A stretch of DNA of 64,000 nucleotides from Streptomyces sp. AC558_RSS880. GTDB lineage: Bacteria > Actinomycetota > Actinomycetes > Streptomycetales > Streptomycetaceae. The translations under genes were made by a program, and so were the position numbers. The notes below the pieces were generated by a model, which saw only the letters and a list, made by a program, of their open reading frames with translations, did not search any database and was not told where the DNA came from. The first letter of the stretch is position 1. Each line of letters opens with the position of its first letter. The stretch covers positions 62,001 through 126,000 of the forward strand of contig NZ_JAGMUJ010000040.1 of the NCBI RefSeq assembly GCF_019049255.1, read 5' to 3'. Positions 17,000 through 26,156 of this stretch are shown here, one piece after another.

Positions 17000-19618
17000 T
17001 TACCGCGGGGTCATCCGCTCCACCATGTCCGGGTGCTCCTCCAGCCAGGCGGCGACGGCCTCCTCCTCGTGACCCTGGCCGCGGTCCTTGATCTCGGCCT
17101 CCAGGGTGCCGAGCTCGTCCTCGCTCATCCGGAAGCCCTTGATCCACTCGGTGAGCTGCGGATACTGCTCCGGGAACTTCTTGCTGGCGATGGTGCGGAT
17201 CGTGTTGCCCTCGCCGAAGGCCTTCTTGGGGTCCTTCAGCTTGGTCAGCTCGTAGTCGCTGTACGCCCAGTGCGGCGACCACAGGGTGACCGCGACGGGC
17301 TCCTTCTCGGCGAGGGCGCGCTTGAGCTCGGCCAGCATCGCCGGCGTGGAGCCGTCGACGACCTCGTACTCGTCCTCCAGGCCGTAGCCCGGCATGACCT
17401 CGTTCTTGAGCAGCTGCATCTCACCGGTGCCGGGCTCGATGCCGATGATCCGCCCGTCGAAGAGGTCGGCCTTGCCCTTGAGGTCCTCCAGGGACTTGAC
17501 GTCCTTGACGTAGGAGGGGACGGCGATCTCCAGCGAGGTGGGCTCGTACCAGGTGCCCAGGTCGGTGAGCTTGTCCTTGCTCCTGTCCCAGTAGTTCTTC
17601 TGCGCGTACGGCAGCCAGGCGTCGAAGTTGAGGTCGAGGTCCCCGGAGGCGAGGCCGGTGTAGACCGGGCCGACGTCCATCTGCTTGAGGTTCATCGTGT
17701 AGCCGCGACGCTCCAGGACGTTCTTCCACAGGTAGGTGACGGCGACGTCCTCCTCCCAGGGGAACCAGGCCACGTCCAGCGGCCGCTTCGCCTCGGCCGG
17801 GGTGGCGCCGGAGCCGGACTCGACCGGGGCCAGCTCGTCGACCACGCCCGGGTTGGCCTTCAGCCAGGTCCGGACGGCGTCCTGCTGCCTGCCCTTGCCG
17901 GCCTTGTTGATCTCGGCTTCCAGGCCGGTGAGTTCCTCCTCGGTCATCGAGAAGTCCTTCAGCCACTTCCCGACGAGCGGGTTGTCGTCGGCGAAGCCCT
18001 TGCGCGACACCGTGTGCACGCCGTCGCCCTTGCCCCAGCTGCCCTTGGGGTCCTTCAGCTTCTTCAGGTCGTAGTCGCTGTACGCCCAGTGCGGCGACCA
18101 GAGGGTGACGACGACCGGTTCCTTCTTGCTGTAGGCCCGCTTGAGCTCGGCCAGCATCGCCGGCGTGGAGCTGTCGACGACCTCGTACTCCTTGTCCAGG
18201 CCGTACTCCTTGAGGACCTTGCTCTTCAGCAGGCCCATCATGCCGGCGCTGGACTCGATGCCGGTGATCTCCCCGCCGAAGACGGACGCCTTGCCCTTGA
18301 GGTCCTCCAGGCTGTCGACGTCCTTCATGTACGCCGGGACGGTCAGCTCCAGCGACGTCTCGCCGTACCAGGAGCCGAGGTCGTCGAGCTGCTTGCCGTA
18401 CTTCTTCCAGTACGCCTCGTGGGTGGTGGGCAGCCAGGCGTCCGTCTGGAAGTCGACGTTGCCCTGCGCGAGGGCGGTGTAGAGCGGGCCGGCCTCGAAC
18501 TGCTCGGCCTCGACCTCGAAACCGCGCCGCTCCAGGATCTCCTTCCACAGGAAGGTGGAGGCGACGCCCTCGTCCCAGGGGATGTAGCCGATGGTGATCT
18601 TCTTGCCGTCGCCGACGTTCTCGCCGTCGGCGGTGGTGCCGGAGCCGCCGGCGCCACCGCCGAAGATCCCCATGCCGCCCGCGACCAGGGCGAGGACGAC
18701 GACACCGATCACGGCGACCTGCGGGCGGGGCCGGTAGGACCAGATCCTCAGCCCCTGCGCGGCGCGCGCCTTGGCGGCGGCGCGCCGGCCGAGCGGGGAG
18801 ACCTGGGTGCCCAGGGCGCTGGTCATGCGGTCCAGGTAGATCGCCAGGACGACGATGGCGATGCCGGACTCGGCGCCGAGACCGATGTTGAGCTGCCCGA
18901 TGGCCTCGATGACCGCGCCCCCGAGTCCGCCGGTGCCGACCATGCCGGCGATCGCGGCCATGGACAGGCCCAGCATGATGACCTGGTTCACGCCCGCCAT
19001 CACCGTGGGCAGCGCCAGCGGCAGTTGCACGCGCAGCAGGGTGTTGCGGGGCGTGGTGCCGAACGCCTCGGCCGCCTCGACCAGTTCCTTGTCGACCTGG
19101 CGGATGCCCAGCTCGGTCATGCGCACGCCCGGGGCGAGCGCGAAGATCAGGGTGGCGACGATGCCCGGGGCGGAGCCGGTCCCGAAGAACAGGATCGCCG
19201 GGATGAGGTAGATCATCGCGGGCAGCGTCTGCATGAAGTCCAGGACCGGCCGGACCACGGCGCTGACCCGGTCGGAGCGGGCCGCCCAGATGCCCATCGG
19301 CACCGATATGACCAGCGCGATCACCGTGGCGACGATGACCAGTGACAGCGTCACCATCGAGTCCTCCCACAGTTCGAGGGAGTCCAGGAAGGCGAAGCCG
19401 GCGAAGGTGAGGACACCGGCGAAGGTGCCGCGCAGCCAGAAGGCGATCACCGCGAAGATGCCGCAGAGGATCAGCGGTTCGGGGGCCTGGAGGACGGCGT
19501 TGACGCCGTCGTAGGCGCCGGTGAAGACGGCCTTGAAGAAGTCGAACAGCCAGGTGACGTGGGCGAGCAGCCAGTCGACGGCGCTGTTGACCCAGTCGCC
19601 GAGCGGAATCCTAGGCAC
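17000..19618 (-). CDS. Glycine betaine/proline-type ABC permease fused to two substrate-binding domains
   Basis: An 872-residue fusion. Residues about 1-290 are a ProW/OpuAB-type permease with several helices and the EAA loop (ELVEAAEAFGTTPRNTLLRVQLPLA described by its core EAAEAFG). A further helix at about 305-325 leads to two tandem OpuAC/ProX-like binding domains (about 345-600 and 615-870). The two are clearly homologous: both contain DAWLP, TPAMLAELKRA and TLWSPHWAYSDY. Such proteins import glycine betaine, choline or related osmolytes, with the binding domains tethered outside. GTG at 19618 overlaps the ATPase stop by 8 bases (GTGCCTAG). Confidence 0.9.
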   Translation of the reverse strand: MPRIPLGDWVNSAVDWLLAHVTWLFDFFKAVFTGAYDGVNAVLQAPEPLILCGIFAVIAFWLRGTFAGVLTFAGFAFLDSLELWEDSMVTLSLVIVATVIALVISVPMGIWAARSDRVSAVVRPVLDFMQTLPAMIYLIPAILFFGTGSAPGIVATLIFALAPGVRMTELGIRQVDKELVEAAEAFGTTPRNTLLRVQLPLALPTVMAGVNQVIMLGLSMAAIAGMVGTGGLGGAVIEAIGQLNIGLGAESGIAIVVLAIYLDRMTSALGTQVSPLGRRAAAKARAAQGLRIWSYRPRPQVAVIGVVVLALVAGGMGIFGGGAGGSGTTADGENVGDGKKITIGYIPWDEGVASTFLWKEILERRGFEVEAEQFEAGPLYTALAQGNVDFQTDAWLPTTHEAYWKKYGKQLDDLGSWYGETSLELTVPAYMKDVDSLEDLKGKASVFGGEITGIESSAGMMGLLKSKVLKEYGLDKEYEVVDSSTPAMLAELKRAYSKKEPVVVTLWSPHWAYSDYDLKKLKDPKGSWGKGDGVHTVSRKGFADDNPLVGKWLKDFSMTEEELTGLEAEINKAGKGRQQDAVRTWLKANPGVVDELAPVESGSGATPAEAKRPLDVAWFPWEEDVAVTYLWKNVLERRGYTMNLKQMDVGPVYTGLASGDLDLNFDAWLPYAQKNYWDRSKDKLTDLGTWYEPTSLEIAVPSYVKDVKSLEDLKGKADLFDGRIIGIEPGTGEMQLLKNEVMPGYGLEDEYEVVDGSTPAMLAELKRALAEKEPVAVTLWSPHWAYSDYELTKLKDPKKAFGEGNTIRTIASKKFPEQYPQLTEWIKGFRMSEDELGTLEAEIKDRGQGHEEEAVAAWLEEHPDMVERMTPR

Positions 19619-20702
19619 GGGCCATCACCTTCTCGCCGCCCTTGTCCCGGGGGGTGTCGCAGATCCCCGGGGCGGACTCCTCGTCGCCGAGGAAGCCGAC
19701 CAGGCGCTGCCGGGGCACGACCCCGACGAGCGCGTCCTCCTGGTCCAGCACCGCCACGGGGTGCGGGACGCGGGCGCTGATCGCGCACAGGTCGGTGAAC
19801 GGCGTGTCGGGCGTCGCGGTCTCGCAGCCGCAGTCGGCCTCGTCGCCGCGGACCTCGCGCTCCATCACGGCGCCGGCGGTGAGCACGCGGGAGCGGTCGA
19901 CGTCCTGGGTGAAGGAGGCGACGTAGTCGTTGGCCGGGCGGATCAGGATGTCCTGCGCGGTGCCGATCTGCACGATGCGGCCGTCGCGCATCACCGCGAT
20001 CCGGTCGCCCAGGCGCATGGCCTCGTTGAGGTCGTGGGTGATGAAGACGATCGTCTTCTTCAGGGTCTTCTGCAGTTCGAGCAACTGGTCCTGCATGTCG
20101 CGGCGGATCAGCGGGTCGAGGGCGCTGAAGGACTCGTCCATCAGCAGCAGGTCGGCGTCGGTGGCGAGCGCGCGGGCGAGCCCCACGCGCTGCTGCATGC
20201 CGCCCGACAGCTCGTCCGGCCACGACTTCTCCCAGCCGGCCAGGCCGCACAGGGCGAGCGCCTCGTCGGCGCGGCGTTCGCGCTCGGCGCGGGGCACGCC
20301 CTGCACTTCAAGACCGTAGGCGGCGTTGTCACGGACGCTGCGGTGCGGGAACAGCGCGAAGTGCTGGAAGACCATGCTGATCTTCTTGGAACGGACCTTG
20401 CGCAGCTCCCGGCCGGGCAGCGCGGTCAGGTCCTGGCCGTCGAAGCGCACGTGTCCGGCGGTGGGCTCCAGCAGGCCGTTCAGCATCCGCAGCAGGGTGG
20501 ACTTGCCGGAGCCCGACAGGCCCATGACGACGAAGATCTCGCCCGGCTCCACCGTGAACGAGGCGTCGATGACGGCGGCGGTGGTGCCGTCGGCGCGCAG
20601 TTCCTCCCGGTCGGTCTCCTTCTGGCGCAGTCGTTCGACCGCCTGGTCCGGTCGTCTGCCGAACACCTTGAACAGATGCTCGGCCTCAAGCCTGGATGAC
20701 AC
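19611..20702 (-). CDS. ATPase of glycine betaine/proline-type ABC importer with CBS-like tail
   Basis: A 363-residue ProV/OpuAA-type ATPase. It has Walker A (GLSGSGKST), Q-loop (VFQHFALFPH), signature LSGGMQQRVGLARAL, Walker B with the unusual LLLMDESFSALDP and the H-loop FITHD. The N-terminal QKETDREELRADG extension is usual for this subfamily. A C-terminal part of about 90 residues resembles a regulatory CBS-like region used to sense ionic strength. GTG at 20702 follows AAGAGG; an upstream TTG at 20726 is less likely. It is coupled to the permease-binding-protein fusion. Confidence 0.9.
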   Translation of the reverse strand: MSSRLEAEHLFKVFGRRPDQAVERLRQKETDREELRADGTTAAVIDASFTVEPGEIFVVMGLSGSGKSTLLRMLNGLLEPTAGHVRFDGQDLTALPGRELRKVRSKKISMVFQHFALFPHRSVRDNAAYGLEVQGVPRAERERRADEALALCGLAGWEKSWPDELSGGMQQRVGLARALATDADLLLMDESFSALDPLIRRDMQDQLLELQKTLKKTIVFITHDLNEAMRLGDRIAVMRDGRIVQIGTAQDILIRPANDYVASFTQDVDRSRVLTAGAVMEREVRGDEADCGCETATPDTPFTDLCAISARVPHPVAVLDQEDALVGVVPRQRLVGFLGDEESAPGICDTPRDKGGEKVMARA

Positions 20703-20866
20703 GCGTACCTCTTGTCTCGACGGCAATGGCAGGAGCGATGCCCGGCGGACGGCTCACGCGGCCCACAACAGTTGAATCTGTAACCGGCATCGCTCCGGGG
20801 CCGCGCCTCCCCGGTTTTGCACAGGACAAACGTTTTGGTGTGATGCCTCACACAGGTGGCACAGGA

Positions 20867-20880
20867 CGCAACTTGTTGCG
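20867..20880. promoter_or_regulatory. Palindrome in the betaine operon/exonuclease divergent promoter region
   Basis: CGCAAC-TT-GTTGCG is a perfect 6-bp inverted repeat about 165 bases upstream of the ABC ATPase start and about 49 bases upstream of the exonuclease ATG. It could be an operator, but no dedicated regulator gene is adjacent. Confidence 0.35.
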
Positions 20881-20928
20881 CGTCACGCACTCGCGCGCTT
20901 CTGCGGAGCGCTGTCAGCGGTGTGCGGC

Positions 20929-21861
20929 ATGATGCGGGACGTGACCGGACGACTGATGCTTCTCGACACCGCCTCCCTGTACTTCCGCGCCTACTTCGGC
21001 GTCCCGGAGTCCGTCAGGGCCCCGGACGGCACGCCGGTGAACGCCGTGCGCGGACTGCTCGACTTCATCGACCGCCTGGTGAAGGACCACCGGCCGGACC
21101 ACCTGGTGGCCTGTATGGACGCCGACTGGCGCCCGAAGTGGCGGGTGGAGCTGATCCCCTCCTACAAGGCGCACCGCGTCGCCGAGGAGCGCGCGGCGGG
21201 TCCGGACGAGGAGGAGGTGCCGGACACGCTGTCCCCGCAGGTACCGGTCATCGAGAGCGTGCTCGACGCGGTGGGCATCGCGCGGGTGGGGGTCGCCGGG
21301 TACGAGGCGGACGACGTGATCGGCACGTTCACCGCCCGCGCGGGCGGGCCGGTCGACATCGTCACCGGCGACCGCGATCTGTACCAGCTGGTGGACGACG
21401 CGCGCGGGGTGCGCGTGCTGTATCCGCTGAAGGGCGTCGGCACGCTCCAGGTCACCGACGAGGCCGTGCTGCGCGAGAAGTATGGGGTGGACGGCGGAGG
21501 GTACGCGGATCTGGCGCTGCTGCGCGGCGATCCGAGCGACGGTCTGCCGGGCGTGCCGGGCATCGGGGAGAAGACGGCGGCCAAGCTGCTGGCCGAGTTC
21601 GGCGACCTGGCCGGGATCCTGGCGGCCGTGGACGACCGACAGGCCAGGCTCACGCCGTCGCAGCGCAAGCGTCTGGACGAGGCGCGGCCGTATCTCGCGG
21701 TCGCCCCCAAGGTCGTCCGGGTCGCGGACGACGTCCCGCTCCCGGACGTCGACACGGCACTGCCGCGCGGGCCGCGCGACCCGGCCGGGGTGGAGTCCCT
21801 GGCCGCCCGATGGGGCCTGGGCGGCTCGCTGCAGCGCCTGCTGACGACCCTCTCGGCGTGA
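20929..21861 (+). CDS. 5'-3' exonuclease, PIN/FEN-like domain
   Basis: A 310-residue stand-alone version of the 5'-3' exonuclease domain of DNA polymerase I. It shows MLLDTASLYFRAYFG at the start, the acidic metal ligands in CMDADWRPKWR, GYEADDVIG and TGDRDLYQLV, and the helix-hairpin-helix GLPGVPGIGEKTAAKLL. The predicted role is flap or RNA-primer processing. Start choice is uncertain among ATG 20929, ATG 20932 and GTG 20941; none has a strong ribosome site. Confidence 0.88.
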   Translation: MMRDVTGRLMLLDTASLYFRAYFGVPESVRAPDGTPVNAVRGLLDFIDRLVKDHRPDHLVACMDADWRPKWRVELIPSYKAHRVAEERAAGPDEEEVPDTLSPQVPVIESVLDAVGIARVGVAGYEADDVIGTFTARAGGPVDIVTGDRDLYQLVDDARGVRVLYPLKGVGTLQVTDEAVLREKYGVDGGGYADLALLRGDPSDGLPGVPGIGEKTAAKLLAEFGDLAGILAAVDDRQARLTPSQRKRLDEARPYLAVAPKVVRVADDVPLPDVDTALPRGPRDPAGVESLAARWGLGGSLQRLLTTLSA

Positions 21862-21929
21862 GCCGCACACATCGCTGAACCGGGCGGAGTCTCCGCCGAC
21901 GAGGTGTCGACCGGGATCGAGGTGCTAAC

Positions 21930-21944
21930 TTAGGTAACCCTAAC
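21930..21944 (+). promoter_or_regulatory. Iron box (DmdR/IdeR-type)
   Basis: TTAGGTAACCCTAAC matches the interrupted inverted repeat of actinobacterial iron boxes (TTAGGTTAGGCTAACCTAA type), 22 bases before the start of a siderophore-interacting protein. This fits repression by a DtxR-family regulator when iron is plentiful. Confidence 0.75.
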
Positions 21945-21966
21945 TGTGACAGCTGGGAGGCTCCTC

Positions 21967-22815
21967 ATGGCAGAGCGACCGGTACGCGCCCCGCGCGCGC
22001 CGCACACCGCCGAGGTCGTCCGCACCGAGCGGCTGACCCCGCACATGCAGCGCGTGGTGCTCGGTGGTGAGGGCCTCTCCGACTTCTCTGCGGACACCTG
22101 CACCGATCACTACGTCAAGCTGCTGTTCCCGGCCGCGGGGGCGACGTATCCGGAGCCCTTCGACCTCCAGCGCATCCGCGAGGAGTTCCCGCGCGAGCAG
22201 TGGCCGGTGACCCGGACGTACACGGTGCGGCAGTGGGACGCCGAGCACCGTGAGCTGACCCTGGACTTCGTGGTCCACGGTGACGAGGGCCTGGCGGGTC
22301 CCTGGGCGGCGAACGTCCGGCCGGGCGAGGTCGTCCGGTTCATGGGTCCTGGCGGCGCCTACGCGCCCGACCCGGCGGCCGACTGGCACCTGCTCGTCGG
22401 CGACGAGAGCGCGCTGCCCGCGATCGCCCGCTCGCTGGAGGCTCTGCCGCACGGTGCCAGGGCGTTCGCCTTCGTGGAGATCTCCGGCCCCGACGAGGAG
22501 CAGAAGATCGACTCCGATGTGGAGGTCCGCTGGCTGCACCGCGGCGACCGGCCCGTCGGCGAGGCCCTGGTGGAGGCCGTCCGGAATCTCGACTTCCCGG
22601 AGGGCCGGGTGCACGCCTTCGTGCACGGCGAGGCCCACTTCGTGAAGGAACTGCGTCGGCTGCTGCGGGTCGAGCGCGGCATCCCGCGCGAGGACCTGTC
22701 GATCTCCGGCTACTGGCGGCTCGGCCACAACGAGGACGGCTGGCAGGCCTCCAAGCGCGAGTGGAACGCCCGCATCGAGGCGGAGCAGGAGAGCACGGGG
22801 GCCGCCACCGCCTGA
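21967..22815 (+). CDS. Siderophore-interacting protein, FAD/NAD(P)H ferric-siderophore reductase
   Basis: A 282-residue member of the SIP/ViuB family. The FAD-binding motif RTYTVR is near residue 84, an NAD(P)-binding half follows (HLLVGDESALPAIARSLEAL), and the C-terminal GYWRLGHNEDGW is family-typical. These cytoplasmic enzymes reduce ferric siderophores to free the iron. ATG at 21967 follows GGGAGG by 7 bases. The iron box upstream supports iron regulation. It is the last backbone gene before the accessory region. Confidence 0.9.
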   Translation: MAERPVRAPRAPHTAEVVRTERLTPHMQRVVLGGEGLSDFSADTCTDHYVKLLFPAAGATYPEPFDLQRIREEFPREQWPVTRTYTVRQWDAEHRELTLDFVVHGDEGLAGPWAANVRPGEVVRFMGPGGAYAPDPAADWHLLVGDESALPAIARSLEALPHGARAFAFVEISGPDEEQKIDSDVEVRWLHRGDRPVGEALVEAVRNLDFPEGRVHAFVHGEAHFVKELRRLLRVERGIPREDLSISGYWRLGHNEDGWQASKREWNARIEAEQESTGAATA

Positions 22816-23152
22816 CCGGTCGGGATGCCGGTCCGGTGTGCTCGCCGTAGCGCGGGGCCGGGTCCCCGCCGCGTCGACGGCCCCGGCAGGCGGGCGGCCC
22901 GGCGACCGGCCGCGCGGGCCACGGCCGGCGGCAGCGCGCCGATGGTGGTGACCTGGTATGTCCGCGATCTCCGGTAAGACACTTCTACCCTGGTCGACCT
23001 GGGGATCCGTAAGTGTCGCCCCGCATCATCGGCAGGCGTCCCCCTTCGGGCCGCCGAAGACGCCGACTGACCGGAGGAGCCTTCCCGCGGACTGCGCGGC
23101 GTGGCCGCCGGACTTCCCGGGGGCCCGGTGATCGGGACGTACGGCCCCGTCC
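22816..23152. other. Intergenic region with no gene, left edge of accessory region
   Basis: 337 bases between convergent genes. I see no protein-like reading frame, RNA gene, repeat or integrase site. Confidence 0.5.
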
Positions 23153-23758
23153 TCACCGACGGTGGACGCTGACGGCATAGCCGCCGCCGTCGTAAGGATC
23201 GGCGTCCCAGGTGGCGAAGCGGTCGACGAGGGTGAGGCCGGCCGCGACGCAGCAGTCGTCGTACTCCGACAGCGTGAGGCCGGGCGGCACGGGCAGGTGT
23301 GCTTCGTCCAGGCCGAAACCCGCGACCAGCAGGCCGCCCGGACGCAGGGCTGCGGACAGGTTTTCGAGCACGGTGGTCTCGGTGCCGGGAGCGAGCAGCG
23401 GGAAAACATTGCCTGCGGCAACGACGAGATCGAAGCCCGCTGTGATGCCGAGCGGGGCCGGCTCGAACTCCGCCAGATCATGCTGGAACCAGGGCAGTCC
23501 GGGTGCCTGCTTCCGCGCCACCGCCAGCATCGACGCGTCGAGATCCACCCCGACACAGTCGTACCCCAGCTCCGCGAGCCGGATCATGACCCGCCCGGTA
23601 CCGCATCCGGCGTCCAGCACCCGTGCTCCGGGAGGCACGAGAGCGGCGCAGAACCGCGCCTCCCCATGCACGTCCTCGCCGCTACGGGCCAGGGCCGCGA
23701 ACCGTGCGGCGTAGTCCTCTCCGGACGTCTTCTCGGCCAACTCGGTCCAGCGGTTCAT
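23153..23758 (-). CDS. SAM-dependent class I methyltransferase
   Basis: A 201-residue class I methyltransferase. The SAM motif VLDAGCGTGRVMIRLAELG lies near residue 46-64, an acidic strand end follows (VGVDLD), then FDLVVAAGNVF and LRPGGLLVAGF. The start ATG at 23758 fits the family; upstream in-frame sequence is not protein-like. The substrate is unknown. It lies near the aromatic-amino-acid cluster, but a 389-base gap and the two-component genes separate them, so membership in that pathway is uncertain. Confidence 0.85.
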   Translation of the reverse strand: MNRWTELAEKTSGEDYAARFAALARSGEDVHGEARFCAALVPPGARVLDAGCGTGRVMIRLAELGYDCVGVDLDASMLAVARKQAPGLPWFQHDLAEFEPAPLGITAGFDLVVAAGNVFPLLAPGTETTVLENLSAALRPGGLLVAGFGLDEAHLPVPPGLTLSEYDDCCVAAGLTLVDRFATWDADPYDGGGYAVSVHRR

Positions 23759-24147
23759 GAGGCTGAGTGTAGACCGACCGGGTGGCCGCTCGAGGGAGCG
23801 GCTGGACTCGCGGTGCCGGGAACCGGCGCGGGGAAGGGCACCGCGCCGTCCACGCGCTTCCTCACAGCGCGCCCCGGCACCACCGGCAGCACGGCGACGG
23901 AGGGGTCGGCAGGCCGGGGCTGTCCCGACGTGCGGGGAGAAGACCAGGATGCCGGCCTCGCGTCCTCGGCCGGTACGAGGCGCGGTGACTTGTTCGTCAC
24001 TCGGCCGTTCACCGGGTCCGGCTGACGCCCGCCGCCGCGCCCTCCCTGGGTCGTTCCTCGTTCGGCCGCCTCCTCGCCCGTCCGGGAACCCCCTTCCGCG
24101 CACGGGCGTTGACAGGGGTTGCGGGGAGGGGCGAGGGGAGGACAACT
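23759..24147. other. Intergenic region between methyltransferase and two-component operon
   Basis: 389 bases, divergent promoters expected. Long reading frames on both strands lack family features. GGGGAGGAC just before 24148 is the ribosome site for the response regulator. Confidence 0.5.
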
Positions 24148-24828
24148 GTGACACAGAGACACTCGCGGGATCCTTGGCGGCTGCTGTTGGTCGAGGACGA
24201 CCGGGAACTGGCCGACATGCTCTCCGGCGTACTGCGGGAGGAGGGGTACGCGGTCGACATCGCGACCGACGGGCAGCGAGGCCTGCATCTCGGCCTCTCC
24301 CGGCAGTACGACGTGCTCGTCGTCGACCGGCGTCTGCCGGCGCTCGACGGCCTCGACCTCCTGAGGCGGTTACGGTCCCGCACCGTCCGGACGCCGGTCT
24401 TGCTGCTGACCGCGATGGGTGCGGTGCACGACCGGGTGGACGGGCTGGACGCCGGCGCCGACGACTACCTCGCCAAGCCGTTCGAGCTCGACGAACTGAG
24501 CGCCCGATTACGGGCGTTGTGCCGACGGGCGCTCGACACGACCGATGTTCTCAGGATCGGATCGGGGCATCTGCATGTGGGACGCCGGGAGGTCGAGCTG
24601 GCCAGCGGCGAGCAGGTCGCCCTCGCCGCCCGGGAGTTCGCGTTGCTGTGGGCGCTCGCCTCGCGTCCCGCGATCGTGCACTCGCGGGCGGAGCTGCGCC
24701 GGCTGGTGTTCCAGGAAGCGCCCGCGCCCTCCATCGTCGACACCTACGTCTACTACCTCCGCCGCAAGCTCGGCCGGCAGATCGTGCGCACGGTCCGCGG
24801 TCTCGGTTACCGCCTGGGGGGGCTGTGA
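24148..24828 (+). CDS. OmpR-family response regulator
   Basis: A 226-residue regulator. The receiver domain has the acidic pair in LLVEDD, the phospho-acceptor Asp in DVLVVDRRLPALDG, Thr in LLLTAMG and Lys in YLAKPF. A winged-helix DNA-binding domain follows (ALAAREFALLWALA, then VDTYVYYLRRKLG and TVRGLGYRL). GTG at 24148 follows GGGGAGGAC. It is coupled by GTGA overlap to the kinase, so the two form one system. It may control the neighbouring biosynthetic cluster, but the cluster palindrome is not the direct-repeat type normally bound by this family. Confidence 0.9.
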   Translation: MTQRHSRDPWRLLLVEDDRELADMLSGVLREEGYAVDIATDGQRGLHLGLSRQYDVLVVDRRLPALDGLDLLRRLRSRTVRTPVLLLTAMGAVHDRVDGLDAGADDYLAKPFELDELSARLRALCRRALDTTDVLRIGSGHLHVGRREVELASGEQVALAAREFALLWALASRPAIVHSRAELRRLVFQEAPAPSIVDTYVYYLRRKLGRQIVRTVRGLGYRLGGL

Positions 24829-26156
24829 GGCCGCCGGCGCCCGCCGAGTGGGCGGCGGTGCGCCGGGCGCGTCTGCGGATCGCCGTGATCACCGGGGCGA
24901 TCATCACGCTGCTGATCACGGTCGTCGGCGGCATCTCGCACTCCGTGATGGTGCACGCGCAGAACGATCAGGTGTGGCGTGAGTTGCGCTACGGCGCGGG
25001 CTACGGCGACCTTACCAGCCCTCCGGTGTGCACCTGGCTGTACGCACCCGGCATGACCCCCCTGTCCAACGCACCGGACGGATTCCCGTTGCGCGCCGAC
25101 GTGAGCCGGGTGCGCGTCACCCGCGAGGCCGTGGAGCGCACCGTGGAACGTAACCACACGGTCTACCTGGTGCGTACGCAGGTCCGGGCGGACGGGGATG
25201 TGGTGCAGGCGGTGTTCGACATGCGCTTCCAGCTGGCCGACCGTAACCATCTGTGGTTCGCACTGGGTGTGGCCGAACTGGTGGGGCTGCTCGCCGCGGC
25301 CGTGACCGGGGCGCTCCTCGGGCGACGGGCCGTGGCCCCTCTGGCGGAGGCCCTCACCCGGCAGCATCAGTTCGTCACGGACGCCAGTCACGAGCTGCGC
25401 ACCCCCATCACCCAGGTGCACACGCGGGCCCAGGTGCTGGCCCGGCAAGCGGCCGACCAGGATCTGCCGGTCCCGCATCGCGACGGGCTGGCCCGGCTGG
25501 TCGTCTCGGCCGGCCGGCTCGGCGAGGTGCTCGACGACCTGCTGCTGTCCGCGAGCCTCGCGGCAGGCCCGGCACGGCCGCCGGAACGCCGACCGGTCGA
25601 TCTGGTCGCGCTGGCCCGGACCGTGGTGGCCGAGGAGTCGGACCGGGCGCGGGCCCGTCGCCTCACCGTCGTCGTGGACGGCCCTCCACATCCCCTCTTC
25701 GTCGACGGCATAGAGTCCGCGCTGCGCCGCGCCGTCGGTGAGCTGCTGTCCAACGCGATCAGCCACAGCCCGGCCGAGGGGCGGATCGAGGTGACGCTGT
25801 CGCGCTCCGCCGGCATGGTCGTACTGGCCGTCACGGACTCCGGGCCCGGGTTCGAACCGGCGACGGTGGAGCAGCTGTTCCAGCGGTTTCACCGCGGCGA
25901 CGGCGGACGGTACGGGCTGGGGCTCGCGCTGCTGCGGGAGGTCGTCACGCGCCATCAGGGCACGGTCGCCGCCACCGGCCGTCCGGGCCACGGCGCCCGG
26001 TTCGTCATCCGGCTGCCGGAGTACGGGCCACAGCCTGCCGAGCTGACTCTGGCGGGTCCGGTCACGACAGTTCGCGCGCGGCGAGCAGGCGTGCTGCGGC
26101 GCGGACGTCCGCGTCCAGCGGACGGTCCGGCTCGACCGGGGGGATCACCTCGATGA
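24825..26156 (+). CDS. Sensor histidine kinase
   Basis: A 443-residue kinase with a transmembrane helix (about 18-45), an extracytoplasmic sensor of about 95 residues with one cysteine (SPPVCTW), and a second helix (about 140-165). There is an H-box with the phospho-acceptor in TDASHELRTPITQ. The catalytic domain has the N-box LLSNAISHSP, G1 DSGPGF and the GLGLALLREVV box. The conserved fold ends at GARFVIRLP; the last 45 or so residues are arginine-proline-rich and are read through the antisense of the lyase gene (95-bp overlap, 26062-26156), as if the original stop was lost at a junction. Confidence 0.9.
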   Translation: MRPPAPAEWAAVRRARLRIAVITGAIITLLITVVGGISHSVMVHAQNDQVWRELRYGAGYGDLTSPPVCTWLYAPGMTPLSNAPDGFPLRADVSRVRVTREAVERTVERNHTVYLVRTQVRADGDVVQAVFDMRFQLADRNHLWFALGVAELVGLLAAAVTGALLGRRAVAPLAEALTRQHQFVTDASHELRTPITQVHTRAQVLARQAADQDLPVPHRDGLARLVVSAGRLGEVLDDLLLSASLAAGPARPPERRPVDLVALARTVVAEESDRARARRLTVVVDGPPHPLFVDGIESALRRAVGELLSNAISHSPAEGRIEVTLSRSAGMVVLAVTDSGPGFEPATVEQLFQRFHRGDGGRYGLGLALLREVVTRHQGTVAATGRPGHGARFVIRLPEYGPQPAELTLAGPVTTVRARRAGVLRRGRPRPADGPARPGGSPR

